A DNA stretch of 64,000 nt from Pseudoneurospora amorphoporcata (Eukaryota; Ascomycota; Sordariomycetes; Sordariales; Sordariaceae), in contig MU859223.1 in the NCBI GenBank assembly GCA_033297205.1, forward strand, positions 1 through 64,000. The letters are read 5' to 3'. Both the position numbers and the translations under genes were made by a program. Below the pieces are notes generated by a model, which did not search any database, was not told the DNA's origin, and worked only from the letters and a program-made list of their open reading frames with translations. Below, piece by piece: positions 33,608 to 45,010 of this stretch. Positions within the stretch are counted from its first letter, which is position 1. Every line of letters starts with the position of its first letter.

Positions 33608-34833
33608 ACGGAGCGAACGGCTGCAGTAAATGGTCACGGGGACCATCATACACCGAGACTAGCGCCAGCGGAGTCGGTCCAGGAATAGGTCTTCAACCAC
33701 CGCTGAGCGCACATGTCGGACCTCCCGGAGGGTCTTTTCCTCCAAGAATGTTCTAGCCGCCATTTCTACTTGAGCACATGCAAGCTCAGCTCACCGCGCC
33801 TCAACTCGGGCGACTCGAGGGATCAAAGGAACTTAGTCGACGTCGTGCCTCCCTGGCGTCGCTAAGCCAAAAACAACAACGAGACGCAAACCTGCGATGC
33901 GGTGCGATGCTCCTAATGTTGGAGGATTGTTGATGGAGAGACTCACGTAACAGGTGGGCAACGGGCACGATACACGAGTGTTTGAGTATTTCTTTGTCAT
34001 CAAGCTTTGATGTTCTTATGTTTTGGTAAAAATCAGCGCGGGAGCTTTAGTGCGACGGCAGCCTGGGATGAATGGCTTGCGCAAGCGTAGATTGGTATGG
34101 TCAGTTTTGTTCGTTTGGTGTTGGATGAATAGTTTGATTCTTAGCGCTTGTCTCTTCTTTCTTTCTCTGTTCATGTGGACTACGGAATCAGTTCGAGCAA
34201 AACGAAGAACGAGGATCTGGTTTAAGGGTTATGGATTATGGATCAGACGTTCTTGTTTCTGTTCTTGGTATGGTTTCAATCAATTTTAGTATAGCACTTT
34301 GCGTGATACCCGTTGTGCTGTGAATCTCAATGAGCATGTTAAGATGTGTCCCCAGTGCTTCTTGAGCCCCAATATCCCCTAACGGCGTGATCACGGAAGA
34401 GTGAAGGAACAGCCTGTGAAGTTGTGAATAGACGGGTAGGTAACCCCCGGTCGCTGTGGGGGTTGTTGGATTAAGCTTTTGTGGGGCAATGAGCTGCCGG
34501 TGCGCTAGCGCCCAAGTCCACTGTGAAGTGGACTGGCAGCGCCGGCCAATCAGTGGGTGCAGAGCCTGGGCGAGTCCCCGTCGAAATTTTTCCCAAACTT
34601 TTGGTCCATTCGAATTGGGATCGATCAGTTCCTTTCGTAGCTTGAGCGCAGCCCCTCTCCACTTGCAACCAAACACATTCTTCATCTTCCATCTTTCTCT
34701 CCCGCCATCGACCATACCACGACGACCTCCAGTCGACTGATTACCAACCTCGACCGTGTGTTCCACTTCATAACCACTGTCGCGCAAGACCAGATTAATA
34801 CCATCCATCACAAAACCCAGATACCCCGACAGA
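33608..34833. other. Intergenic region between the SR-type gene and dbp9
   Basis: No coding region supported in about 1.2 kb. It should hold the SR gene 3' UTR and the dbp9 promoter. A CCAAT box is at 34546-34550. Confidence 0.55.
34546..34550 (+). promoter_or_regulatory. CCAAT box upstream of dbp9
   Basis: GGCCAATCAG, about 285 bases before the dbp9 start codon. The extended match (CCAATCA) fits the HAP-complex (CBF/NF-Y) site. Confidence 0.4.
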
Positions 34834-37074
34834 ATGGTCAAGCGCAAGTTGAACGAGACGGACGAGCCGTCGGTCGTGACCGAGCCCCAGACCCAGAAGA
34901 AGACCAAGAAGGCCTCAACCGAGAAGAAGGAAAAGAAGGAGAAGAAGTCCAAGTCGCAGGACGTTAAGCCACAGGAGGGGAAGCCCGAGGAGACCCAACA
35001 ACAAGAGCAACAAGAACAAACCGAGGAGGAGCATCAGCTCGAGCAACAACTAAAGGACGAGCAAAAACAACAAGACGGAAAGGACGAGGAGAAGAACAAG
35101 AGCCAGAAGGACGATGCCGAGCTGACCTTCTCCGACCTTGGTCTCGACCCGCGCCTCGTGCAGGCCGTTGCGAAACAGAGCTTCGAGAAGCCAACGCTCG
35201 TGCAAAGGAAGGCGATCCCGCTTGCGCTGGCGGGCCAGGATGTGCTGTGCAAGGCGAAGACGGGATCGGGAAAGACGGCGGCGTACGTGTTGCCTGTGTT
35301 GAGTGGCATTCTTAAGAGGAAGGCTGTGAGTTACTTTGTCACCTGGGAGAATGGATGGGTTGTGAGATAGATGGATTGCTGACGAAAGGAAACCAAAAAC
35401 AGACCGACTCAACCCCATTCACCTCCGCCCTCATCCTCGTTCCCACACGCGAACTCGCCGACCAAGTCCACAAGGCCATCGACGCCTTCTCCGCCTTCTG
35501 CACCAAGGACATCCAATCTGCCAAGCTGACCGACAACGTGTCCGACGCCGTCCTGCGCTCGCTCCTCGCCAACGCCCCCGACGTGATCGTCTCCACCCCC
35601 GCCCGCGCCTGGCACAACATCGATTCCGGCGCTCTCAGCGTCGCCAAGCTGCAGTACCTGGTCCTCGACGAGGCCGATTTGGTTTTATCCTACGGTTACG
35701 ACGAAGACATGGAAAACATTGCCCGCTCGCTTCCCAAGGGCGGCGTCCAGACCACCATGATGTCTGCGACACTCGTCTCCGACGAGCTCGACACGCTCAA
35801 GGGCTTCTTCTGCCGCAACCCGACCATGTTGGACCTGAAGGAGTCATTCAGCGCCGAGGACGAGAAGCTGACGCAGTTCTACGTCAAGTGCGGCGAGGAC
35901 GACAAGTGGCTGATTTCCTACCTGATCTTCAAGCTGCAGCTGATCAAGGGCCCATGTCTGGTGTTTGTGGCGGACATCGACCGCGCGTATCGGTTGAAGC
36001 TTTTCTTCGAGCAGTTTAGCATCCGCAGCTGCGTGCTGAATTCGGAGCTGCCTATTAATACTAGGATTAAGATCATTGAGGAGTTTAATAGGGGTATTTA
36101 TGATATCATTATTGCGTCGGATGAGAGGAGCGAGGTCTTTTTGGAGGATGAGAAGAAGGCTGAGGAGAAGGCTGAGGAGAAGAAGGAGGGTGAGGACAAG
36201 GACAAGAAGAGCGGCAAGGGAAAGAAGAATAAGAAGGGCAGGAGGGATCAGGAGTATGGTGTTTCGCGAGGTATGTCTCTTTTCTCTGTTTGCTGTCTGC
36301 AACTGCTGGATACTAACTGACTTTCCCCAAGGCATCGACTTCAAAAACGTCGCCGCCGTTATCAACTTTGACATGCCCACCTCTTCGTCCTCCTACATCC
36401 ACCGGATAGGCCGCACCGCGCGCGCCGGCCGCGCCGGTATCGCTCTGTCCATGGTCGTCCCCCACGATCTGTTCGGCAAGCACAAGCCCACCAGCATCAA
36501 GCAGTGCGAGAAGGACGAGAAGGTTCTGGCCAAGGTCATGCGCCAGCAGGCCAAGCTTAATCGCAAGTTGGAGCCGTACAACTTTAACAAGGACCAGATG
36601 GAGGCTTTCCGTTATCGTATGAACGATGGTACGTTTTTCGCTCTCCCCTCCCCTTTTCCCTCCCTTTTCCCACATACTAACTATTATCCAGCCCTCCGCG
36701 CCGTAACAAAAGTAGCCATCCGCGAAGCCCGCACCCGCGAGCTGCGCCAAGAACTCATGCGCTCCGAGACCCTTAAGCGCTACTTTGAAGAAAACCCCAA
36801 CGAGCTGTCGCACCTGCGCCACGACGGCGAGCTGGGAACCAAGATGCGCCAGCAGGCCCATCTCAAGCACGTGCCTGAGTACCTGCTGCCGCGCGACGGC
36901 AAGAATGCCTTGACGGAAAGCCAGGTCGGGTTCGTGCCGTTTAGGAAGCAGGGTGATGATAAGAAGCTGAGAGGGAAAAAGGGGGCGAAGGGAGGCAAGG
37001 GGGGGCATGGAAAGTATAAGAAGGGGCCGGCGGGGAGGAAGAATGTGCTGAAGACTTTTAGGGTTAGGAAGTGA
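34834..37074 (+). CDS. dbp9: ATP-dependent DEAD-box RNA helicase Dbp9
   Basis: Four exons close in frame: 34834-35325, 35403-36270, 36332-36628 and 36692-37074 (679 aa). Donors are GTGAGT, GTATGT and GTACGT; acceptors are AACAG, CCAAG and TCCAG. After a Lys/Glu/Gln-rich N-terminus (about 1-95) come the helicase motifs in order: Q motif FEKPTLVQRKAIPLAL, motif I AKTGSGKT, PTRELA, TPAR, DEAD, SAT and motif VI HRIGRTARAGRAG. A charged Lys/Glu insertion precedes motif VI, as in Dbp9 of other fungi. The C-terminus is a basic Gly/Lys tail. Family knowledge: Dbp9 acts in the nucleolus in 27S pre-rRNA processing and 60S ribosomal subunit assembly. Confidence 0.95.
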
Positions 37075-38142
37075 GTCACTGGACCGGGCGTCTGGTAGAC
37101 GAGAAAGGGGGTTGCATTTTCTGGTGTTTGTGTGGCTTGTAAAAAAATACCTAGGCTAGGAGGCTTGTTGGTCTGAAGGGGAATTAAGATATCATTCATT
37201 GCAGATGAAAAGCGAACACATGCTGCTGCCCTATAAGGCTGACTAGATGTGAGACGGGATGAAGCGGTAGGGAAGTAGGTAGGTACGGCCTATTCATTCT
37301 TCAGAGCGGATGCACATGTTATGGTAGATGCCCAGATGCCTTGATTTTTTGCTTCCAATCCTTCCATCTGATCGGAAATCGGGAGGTTCGTGTTGATCAC
37401 TCCCATGCTCGATTTCATTTTGTAGAAAAGCACACGGCATTTGTCATCCAATTAGGGTGCAATGATCCCCTGAGCATCGTAGGGTTATGCGTGGGAGCTG
37501 CCAGATCCCAGGGTTATTTGTGCATTTTGCACCGGAACGAGACCGAAGCTTCCCCACACGTCGAGCTTAGTAGTCTGTGCGCAAAGCTGCGGGTGCGGCT
37601 CTGGACCGCTCTGCCCGCCTGTGGGTGTGACCCTCGAACGCCGGCAGGAGCAGGAGACGAGGTTCGACTCCAGCAGGCGGGCGTTAGCTTCAGCTTCAGT
37701 TGGTTCTTTCATCTTGATTCTTTGCCCGCCAACTACACCAAATACTACACCGAATCTACTACCATCACCAACAATACAAACCACTCCTATACCCGCCATC
37801 GTCAAGCCTTGCCTGCCGGGCCTGTGACTGTTTTCTGCAATCTGCCCTTTGATCCGCCGCCGCCGCCGCCGCCGCCGCCGCTGCCGCCTTTGTTCTCCAT
37901 CTCGCCAACAACAGCCTTTCCAAAGGACCCCGACGCCGCCTAGCCGCGCGAACGACGCCGTTGACCGCTGTTCTGATATATATCCGCCATCGAGAAAGAG
38001 ACCCTTTACGCGCCCGACGACACCCCTCTCATGCCGCCCGGCCTGCCGTTGCCCCCTCGTCAAGTTCCTGGCGAAAGATAATCTCGTCCATTCCATCTTG
38101 TACCCAGACAGCTCCGACGTCCTTGACCCCAACACAGCCAAG
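37075..38142. other. Intergenic region with CCG repeat in the CNOT9 leader
   Basis: About 1.07 kb between dbp9 and the CNOT9 gene. The right half (about 37700-38142) is C-rich and looks like a 5' leader. It contains a CCG repeat at 37854-37881 and several short upstream frames. No protein could be recognised. Confidence 0.55.
37854..37881. repeat. CCG trinucleotide microsatellite
   Basis: About nine CCG units in the likely 5' leader of the CNOT9 gene. Confidence 0.9.
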
Positions 38143-39432
38143 ATGATGCAGAATCCCCATGTCTACGGCCACCACCAGTACCCCCAGGCCGACTCTGCCT
38201 GGCTTCACCAGCAGACTTCGCACCATCAGCACGCCCAGGCCGCCGCCGCCGCCGCCAATGTTGCCCAGCAGCAGCACTACAACCGCATGGCCGGCGCACA
38301 CAACAATGTGAATGCCCTCGCCGCCGCCACCCATGCGCAGGATAGTGCCATTGAGCCCGTGGTCTCGGACGACAACCGCCGTACACTGCAGTACATCGCC
38401 GATCTGCTGAATGAGAACACCAGGGAGGCCGCGCTTCTGGAGCTCAGCAAGAAGCGAGAACAGGTTCCCGAACTAGCCCTGATCCTCTGGCACTCGTTCG
38501 GTAAGTTACAACCGGACCGATACCTCGGAGAGCCCCTCCCCCTCTCTCTCCCCCGCCGCTCCGCCAATCATGCGCTAATCTCCATGTCTAGGAGTCATGA
38601 CATCTCTCCTCCAGGAGATTATCAGTGTCTATACCCTCCTCAATCCCTCTCAGCTCACCGCTGCCGCCTCCAACAGGGTCTGCAATGCCCTCGCTCTCCT
38701 TCAGTGCGTGGCGTCTCACAACGAGACGCGCACCCTCTTTCTCAACGGTGGGTTCCCCCTTTGTTACAAGCCAAGACCGGCTACACCTGCTAACCTTTTT
38801 TTTTTTTTTTCTTCAGCGCACATCCCCCTCTTCCTCTACCCGTTCCTTAACACGACGTCTAAGTCGCGTCCGTTTGAATACCTTCGGCTTACTTCGCTGG
38901 GGGTCATCGGTGCGCTTGTTAAAAACGATTCGACCGAGGTTATCAACTTTCTCCTTACCACTGAGATCATCCCCCTCTGCCTGAGGATCATGGAGACCGG
39001 GTCGGAGCTCAGCAAGACGGTTGCCATCTTCATCGTCCAGAAGATTCTGCTTGATGACAACGGTCTTAACTACATCTGTGCCACGTATGAGCGCTTCTAC
39101 GCTGTCGGCACCGTCCTTAGCAACATGGTTGCGCAGCTCGTCGAGCAACAAACGGCTAGGCTCCTCAAACATGTTGTTAGGTGCTTCTTGAGGTATGTTC
39201 TCCGGCCGTATGGGACACCGGTCGTCATTGTACTGACAAAGCAAAATATAGGCTTAGCGACAATGCTCGTGCCCGCGAAGCACTCCGCCAGTGCCTGCCG
39301 GAGCCCCTTCGCGACGCCACCTTCTCCTCGGTTCTGCGCGATGACGCCGCCACCAAGCGTTGCTTGGCGCAGCTCCTCATCAACCTCTCCGATAATGTAG
39401 TCGAACCCAGCACCAGCGGTCTTGGAATTTAA
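38143..39432 (+). CDS. rcd1: Rcd1/CNOT9 (Caf40) subunit of the CCR4-NOT complex
   Basis: Four exons close in frame: 38143-38500, 38592-38747, 38817-39192 and 39252-39432 (356 aa). Donors are GTAAGT, GTGGGT and GTATGT; acceptors are TCTAG, TTCAG and TATAG. The N-terminus (about 1-70) is His/Gln/Ala-rich. The armadillo-repeat core contains highly conserved Rcd1 stretches such as SNRVCNALALLQCVASHNET, LYPFLNT, RPFEYLRLTSLGVIGALVK and CLRIMETGSELSKTVA. Family knowledge: CNOT9 is an armadillo-fold scaffold that links CCR4-NOT deadenylase to partners for mRNA decay and differentiation control. Two in-frame ATGs open the gene; the first is taken. Confidence 0.95.
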
Positions 39433-41794
39433 AAACCACCCCTCTTTGCGATTTGGTCATTTTGCCACTTGCCACTTTGGACGCACGCGCTCTTCGGCTT
39501 TGCAATGCAGCAACTACTCATGGCAAAGGAACAAACTGCTAACTCGGGACTTCTTTTTACCATCTGGTTATAGGGTGAGAAGTGGATTGAACGCTACTAC
39601 AAGTAGAGATGAAAAGACTTAACCCCTTGTAGCAGCGCATAGCCATAATCTGGACCGCCAAAAACTATTCGACAACCAGCAGGTCCTGTGGCTATACAAC
39701 ATCTTAGAGTATACCATCAGCAGTCGATATCTATTGGCGCAAAAAGCGAATCCCAAGAGGACCAGGGAAAGTCAACACTGAGGAGGAATGAAGGACAAAG
39801 ACGATGAAGGAGCGAGCGGAGGAGGAGGAGAGAATGATTGGTGAACGAAAGATACCCCAAATTTTACGTAGCTTCCTAACTCTTTTTTTCATGTTGTGCA
39901 TAACCGCCTATACAGTGCTTCATAGTTTTTTTTCTTTTGGAGATTCCTGGGGTTTAGGGAAGGTTACTTCAGCTTCTGTATTCATCATTTGGGACGAAAA
40001 GGCTGGTTTGGCTGGTGTCGCGGGCCAAGAGGTCCCCGGTTCACATATCTTATACCCAGGAGCATATCCACGAGTGGGAGCGGAGACAAGGGAGACCGGG
40101 GGTACGGTTGGGAAATTGTTTTATTCTTGGATGAAAATGCGAAGGACTGGTGGTGTGGTCGATATACACTTTCGGAGGTTCAACATGATCGGTGGCATGG
40201 TCATGGAAAGGGATGTTCGGGATGGACAGGTCCGGGTAATGATACATGATACTCGCTGGGACCTTCGGACAACATCAGCTAGGGAGGGCCAAGTCAATTC
40301 CGGTGGCACGGTCCGGTCAACGTTGTCGGGGCTCATCAGACGCATTCGCAAGAAGGATCAATCGGATGGCAGCCATTGTTCCGTGGGCTACGTCGAAGTT
40401 GGTTACAACCAAACATACATACCTCTACACGAACGGATCAGACGACAGCGACCACCGTCTAGGACGACATCTCCTCTTCCTCGACCTCCTTGACGCAAAC
40501 GCACCGACATCCGACACACCGATACCAAAGGTGTATACGAACGACTACGGAAAGGAGCGAACATGGGTGACGGTTACCCACCCGGGTACCGACCGATAAT
40601 GTATATGAGCGGAGGGACATGGACATATTTAAGAGGAGGTGGAAAAGCGACCAATCAACAAATCGGACATGTCACGGTGGGTTATAGAAAAAGGGCTGGA
40701 GAACGGAAAAGCGGGGATCGGACAGCGGAAAGCTGACCGAGGAAGAAAGAAGAAGAGAGAGAGAGAGAGGGAAGAGGATTCTACAATTTTGTCCAGACAG
40801 ACAGACAGACAAAAAGCAGCATTCATGTCATGTCATTCGTGTATCTTTCGGCACTCGGCACTCGGCACCATGGGGAAGCGAGGATTCATTCATACCTTAG
40901 TTTATCATTTGATTACTTGGTACCATTGGGTGGGCGTTATTTCGTTTGATTTTTGGGAGAAAGGGGATTGGGGGCTGGGGTAACGGGGTGATGGGGGGCT
41001 GGGGTGGCAAGCGGGAACCGGAAGGAAGTGGTAAGGGTGAAGAAGAAGAATGGAGTCATTGGGGTGTGGTTTAGTGTATATACTATATATACTGTATTTT
41101 GGGTATGGTAGGTAGCGGAATAGCGACGGGAGATACCTTACCTTTGTACCTAGGAACGGAACTGCATTCAGTTAAATGCCTAGGTACAAGTTTACCTAAG
41201 GTGCTGCTTCCTCGAGGTGAGTGAGTGAGTGAGGTACGTGAACCAGTCAGTCTAGAATAGGGAGGCGAGGCGACGGGCACTCCGAAGTCGACTGGTTCTC
41301 ACTATCCATGGTAGACTGACTGACTGCACGGCAATGGCAATGGAATCATTCAGCCGGTGCATCAATCCCGTCATCTTTGCAGGTTTTGTGCCCCCGGCCG
41401 ACGGGAGTCTTTAATCTTGATCTTGATCTTTCCGCCCATCATTGCCATCAATTAACGTATAGTCAACAAGCCTGGTAGGTACCTAAGGTAGGTACTACTG
41501 GGACAGGATGGATAGAGGTAGTTGAGCTTTGGTTTGTTTGTGGGTGGGTGGGTGGGAGATGGATGGATGGGAATGATTAATATTTTACTATTTTATTTTG
41601 TTTTGTTTTGCTTTGTTAACTAGACGGGACTGGACTGGACCAACTAACGGACGGGAGTCCCAGGTTGTACTTGGGAAGAGAAGGTCCGAGGAGTCCAGTC
41701 ATGTATGCGAGCAAGGAAGTAGGAAAAGAACTAGACCCCCGACCGGCCGGAGGGAGGGAGACATTCCCTCATTCCGAAGGTATCTATCATTTCC

Positions 41795-41866
41795 TTCCTT
41801 CCTTCTATTAAACATCCTTTTACTAGGTACTTCCTTCCTTCTATCAAATATCCTTTTACTACTACT
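41795..41866. repeat. Tandem duplication with 36-base unit
   Basis: Two adjacent copies beginning TTCCTTCCTTCTAT at 41795 and 41831. They differ by a few substitutions. Confidence 0.85.
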
Positions 41867-41890
41867 CCCTTCCCTTCCCTTTCCTTCCCT

Positions 41891-41949
41891 GAATGAATGA
41901 ATGAATGAACCCATCTGTCCAAGTATGTTATGTTATGTTATGTTATGTT
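41891..41949. repeat. GAAT and TATGT microsatellites
   Basis: Tandem GAAT units at 41891-41909 and about five TATGT units at 41924-41949. Confidence 0.85.
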
Positions 41950-42736
41950 CCGTCTGTCCGTCCGTCCGGCATGGCATGGCATGGCAATGGAAATATGCGG
42001 TGGGGTCGTAGACGGGCTGTCCTAAACGAAACCAAAGAAGAAAAAAAAACAAAGGGAATTGCTAGGTAAGGTAATGGTGAGGGCAGGGCAGGGCAGGGTA
42101 GCGTGCGTTCTGTCTGTCCTGGGTAGGTAGGTAGGTACCGTAGAAATTCGCGAAACTGGCGAAAAGCTTTTCCTCTTTTTCTGGCAGATATGTACAGGGA
42201 GCTGGCAGACTCAGCCCGCTTCCTGTACATGTAAATGTATATGAGTTAACGTGAGGGACCAATGTTTCTGGTCGGGGGTTTGTTGACTGGGCCTTTTCTA
42301 CTGTGCTTTTTGCCTGGGGAATTTTTCTAGGACTAGGAAGCACCCTAGGCTACCGAGATTCTACACTGTGTTATACCCTTACCATGCCGGCTGCACAGGA
42401 TTACATACGCTTGCTTGTCCTGCCTTACATCTACCAGAAAAACATGGAAAGCTTTCGGCCAGTTTCGCGAGTTATTACGGTATTCTATTGTTTAATATGT
42501 GTACCTACAGACAGGTAGGTAGGTAGGTAGGTGTGTTGAAAGTAGGTATCGATTCTACTAGTCTAAAGACGGGTTCCTTAGAATGTATGGGTCCCTTTTT
42601 TTCTCTGTCATCTGTAATGTAAAGGTATAATGATATCATCTCAGACCTTCTTCCACTCATAGAGTTTGGAATCAGCACTGACATCCTCAGGTAAGGTAAG
42701 GTACCTACCTTACCAAAGGCGCTCACTCATCCTTAA

Positions 42737-42848
42737 TGCACTGTACTCTTGCTTTGTTATCGCGGTTCTGTCATGCATCCTGCGCAACTACCTGCACTGT
42801 ACTCTTGCTTTGTTATCTCGGTTATGTCATATATCCTGCGCAGCTACC
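42737..42848. repeat. Tandem duplication with 56-base unit
   Basis: Two adjacent copies starting TGCACTGTACTCTTGC at 42737 and 42793. They differ at five positions, so they are about 91 percent identical. The pair lies just downstream of the GH47 gene. Confidence 0.9.
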
Positions 42849-42974
42849 TATACAGCGCGCCTACAGGTACACAGCCTACCTGTATGCATGCCTAGGCCTA
42901 ACAAACCTCTTCTTCTTCTTCTTCTCCCTCCTCTCCTTCCCGCTTCCACTTCCATGCCTGGGGTCATCTCCGTA

Positions 42975-44930
42975 TTACCAGACACCTTGTCCTTCCTGGT
43001 GGTCATGCCCGTTGTTGTTTCCAGGGCGATCGGCCGATCCATAACTTGAACTTGAACTTGAATCGGAAGCCGAATCCGATGACGAAGAAGAAGAAGAAGA
43101 AGAAGAAGAAGAAGAAGAAGAAGAAGAGGGCGGAGCCTCATGTCCCTTGGCCAACCTAATGGGATGACACTCGGTGTTGTAGACGAACTGGTTTGTGCGG
43201 TCGGATTTGACTTGCCATGGGTCGTCGGCCTGTTTATTTTCATTGGTTAGCCGTTTGTCGTCGGTCGAGGAAAAACAGTCGAGAAAAGGAAACGAAAACG
43301 AAAAGGAAAACGAAAAAGAAAAAAACTCACATCCTGGAAAATCAACCAACAATACTTCAACACCTCGGCAAACCAAAAACTCTCCTGGAAATCCGTCTTG
43401 GCCCCTCCCCCCTCCTTATTCACATCCTCCACCGAAGAATACCCCCTCCCGCCCACACTCGTCGTTTTATTGATAGCCAGGAACGCCGCCCACGCCCACT
43501 CCCTGTATTTTGCGTCGCCCGTCGCCCTCCAAGCATAGTACATACTCTCAATGACCTCCGGCCGGAGGACATACTGCCCGTTGGTGATCCAGAACCCGTT
43601 TTTCTCGTAAAACGCTCTTTGCTCCGCACTACCCGGGCCAGGGTTGTTCGTCGCGTTGAGCGGTGTCCGGCTGTCCTGCCAGGCGAAGAGCTCCGGGCCG
43701 ATGCCGGTGGCGGTGGACGAGTACGTCTCGGCGCAGGACTTGACCAGCTGCAGGCCGAAATCGACGTATTTTTGCGACGACAAGGTGAGCCCGCCGAGGA
43801 TGAAGCTGCCGGCGGCGAAACAGTCGAGGTGGCCGGACGAAAAGCGCAGGGTGGTACCTGTGGTGTTTTTCCCGCGGGGGCCTTCTTCCCAGCCTGCCAG
43901 GAAGGTCAGGTCGGGGCGCGTGCTGGGGTGCGAGGCGATGTATTGGATTGAGGAATCGGCTGCTAGGATCCAGCGGTCGCGGTAGAGACTAAACCGGTCT
44001 GGGTCGTAGAGGTACATTTTTATTAGGTACTCGTAGAAGGAATCGGTGCCGCCGCCCCAGCCGCCGGAGGAGTCGACGAAGAGACCGGTGGTGATGTTGA
44101 CGTTTGTTCCCAAGAGGCCGGGGAAGGGTTCGGCGATTTTGCGAGGCTGCGGGTTCAAAAGGAAGGACTCGGCGCGTTGAGCAAGGCGCGCGTAGGTGCT
44201 GTTGCCGGTCAGATCCGACAGACGGGTCCATTCGAGAACCAGAGTGCCGATGGTGGCAATACCGTTTGTTTGCTCTCCTACCCGCCGCGGACCCGTTTTG
44301 GGGTCGAAGACGAGCGTGTTATCGGGAATGCCGGAGGGGGTGTTGAACGCCACGGAAAGCTGGTCGGCCAGTCGAACGGCTTGAGAGAGGATGATGTCCG
44401 TTATTTTGGAGGTGTAGTTGTCCGCGTCGGAAACAAGGGCGTTGCTGGTCAACAGGTCGTAGGCGGAAATTAAACCCCCCAAGTAGCGGATGGTGGTCTC
44501 GAAGAGGGAGACTTCTGTCGAGGTCTTGGTGAAGTCGATGGTGGGCACGTAGGAGAGGATTTGCGACACGACGGACCAGTCGCGCATGACGAGGGCGGTG
44601 GACAAGGCGTCGATTGCTGAGGCGCCCCAGCCGTTTCTGTGCGTGGTGTTAGTCATGGTGATAACGAGAAGGGCGGAAAAAGACATACCGGTCATCTTCC
44701 CAAGACTTCGACACGGGCTTCAGTGAATCGTGTGGAAACGCATATTTGTAGTATGCATCCCAGGAGATCTGAAAAGCCTGTTTGACGGCAGCTCGTCTTT
44801 CTTGGTTTGAGACGGCTTGAGACGGAGCTGCAGAGTTGACAATCACAATGTGTTTCTGTTGAGGGAATGGTGTGGCAGTGACCATGAGGGTCAAGGCACC
44901 CGCCAACAAGACCGCCAGCTTGGGATACAT
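42975..44930 (-). CDS. Secreted class I alpha-1,2-mannosidase, glycoside hydrolase family 47
   Basis: Three exons close in frame: 44930-44689, 44636-43331 and 43229-42975 (600 aa). Donors are GTATGT and GTGAGT; acceptors are CACAG and AACAG. The start at 44930 is the first ATG and gives a signal peptide (LAVLLAGALTLMVTATP). GH47 motifs are seen in order: NGWGASAIDALSTA, FETTIRYLGG (catalytic-region Glu about 127) and GGTDSFYEYLIK. HLDCFAAG, RPEVIESMYYAWRATGD and SFWFAEVLKYCWL follow. The end motif is NTECHP, usually NTEAHP, whose Thr binds Ca2+. Family knowledge: these enzymes trim alpha-1,2-mannose from N-glycans. After the domain, exon 3 adds a run of about 17 serines and a Ser/Asp-rich tail encoded by a GAA/TTC microsatellite, which is unusual. 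Confidence 0.93.
43084..43127. repeat. GAA/TTC microsatellite coding a poly-Ser tail
   Basis: About 14 tandem GAA units inside the last GH47 exon. Read on the minus strand they contribute most of the run of about 17 serines. Confidence 0.9.
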
Positions 44931-45004
44931 GATGATGCCGGTAACAGCGGTCGTGAGCACCTCAATGTAAACAGTGCCTCTTTTGTCAACGGTCCGACCT
45001 TGGG

Positions 45005-45010
45005 TTTATA
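45005..45010 (-). promoter_or_regulatory. TATA box of the GH47 gene
   Basis: TATAAA on the minus strand, about 75 bases upstream of the GH47 start. The position is plausible for a short 5' UTR. Confidence 0.4.

Larger units (their letters stand above)
39433..42974. other. Repeat-rich intergenic region
   Basis: About 3.5 kb without a recognisable gene. One frame on the plus strand (39804-40493, 229 codons) has no domain-like composition and overlaps likely 3' UTR. From about 41000 to 42850 it is dense with simple repeats and short tandem duplications. GTAGGTAGGTAG runs occur at 42127-42136 and 42514-42532. Confidence 0.55.

Noticed and set aside
37655..37672. B-box-like GGTTCGACTCC suggesting a tRNA gene
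   Set aside because: No A box or cloverleaf pairing around it.
39804..40493. 229-codon open frame downstream of the CNOT9 gene
   Set aside because: No recognisable domain, mixed composition, starts in likely 3' UTR, and the surrounding DNA is repeat-rich. It may be chance.
41000..42850. CRISPR-like array of short repeats
   Set aside because: Eukaryotic DNA with microsatellites of 4-5 bases and single duplications; no regular spacers.
43196..43951. Long plus-strand frame opposite the GH47 gene
   Set aside because: It is the antisense shadow of conserved GH47 exons.
44931..44960. Ten-residue upstream extension of the GH47 frame
   Set aside because: It depends on a GTG start; the ATG at 44930 begins the signal peptide.
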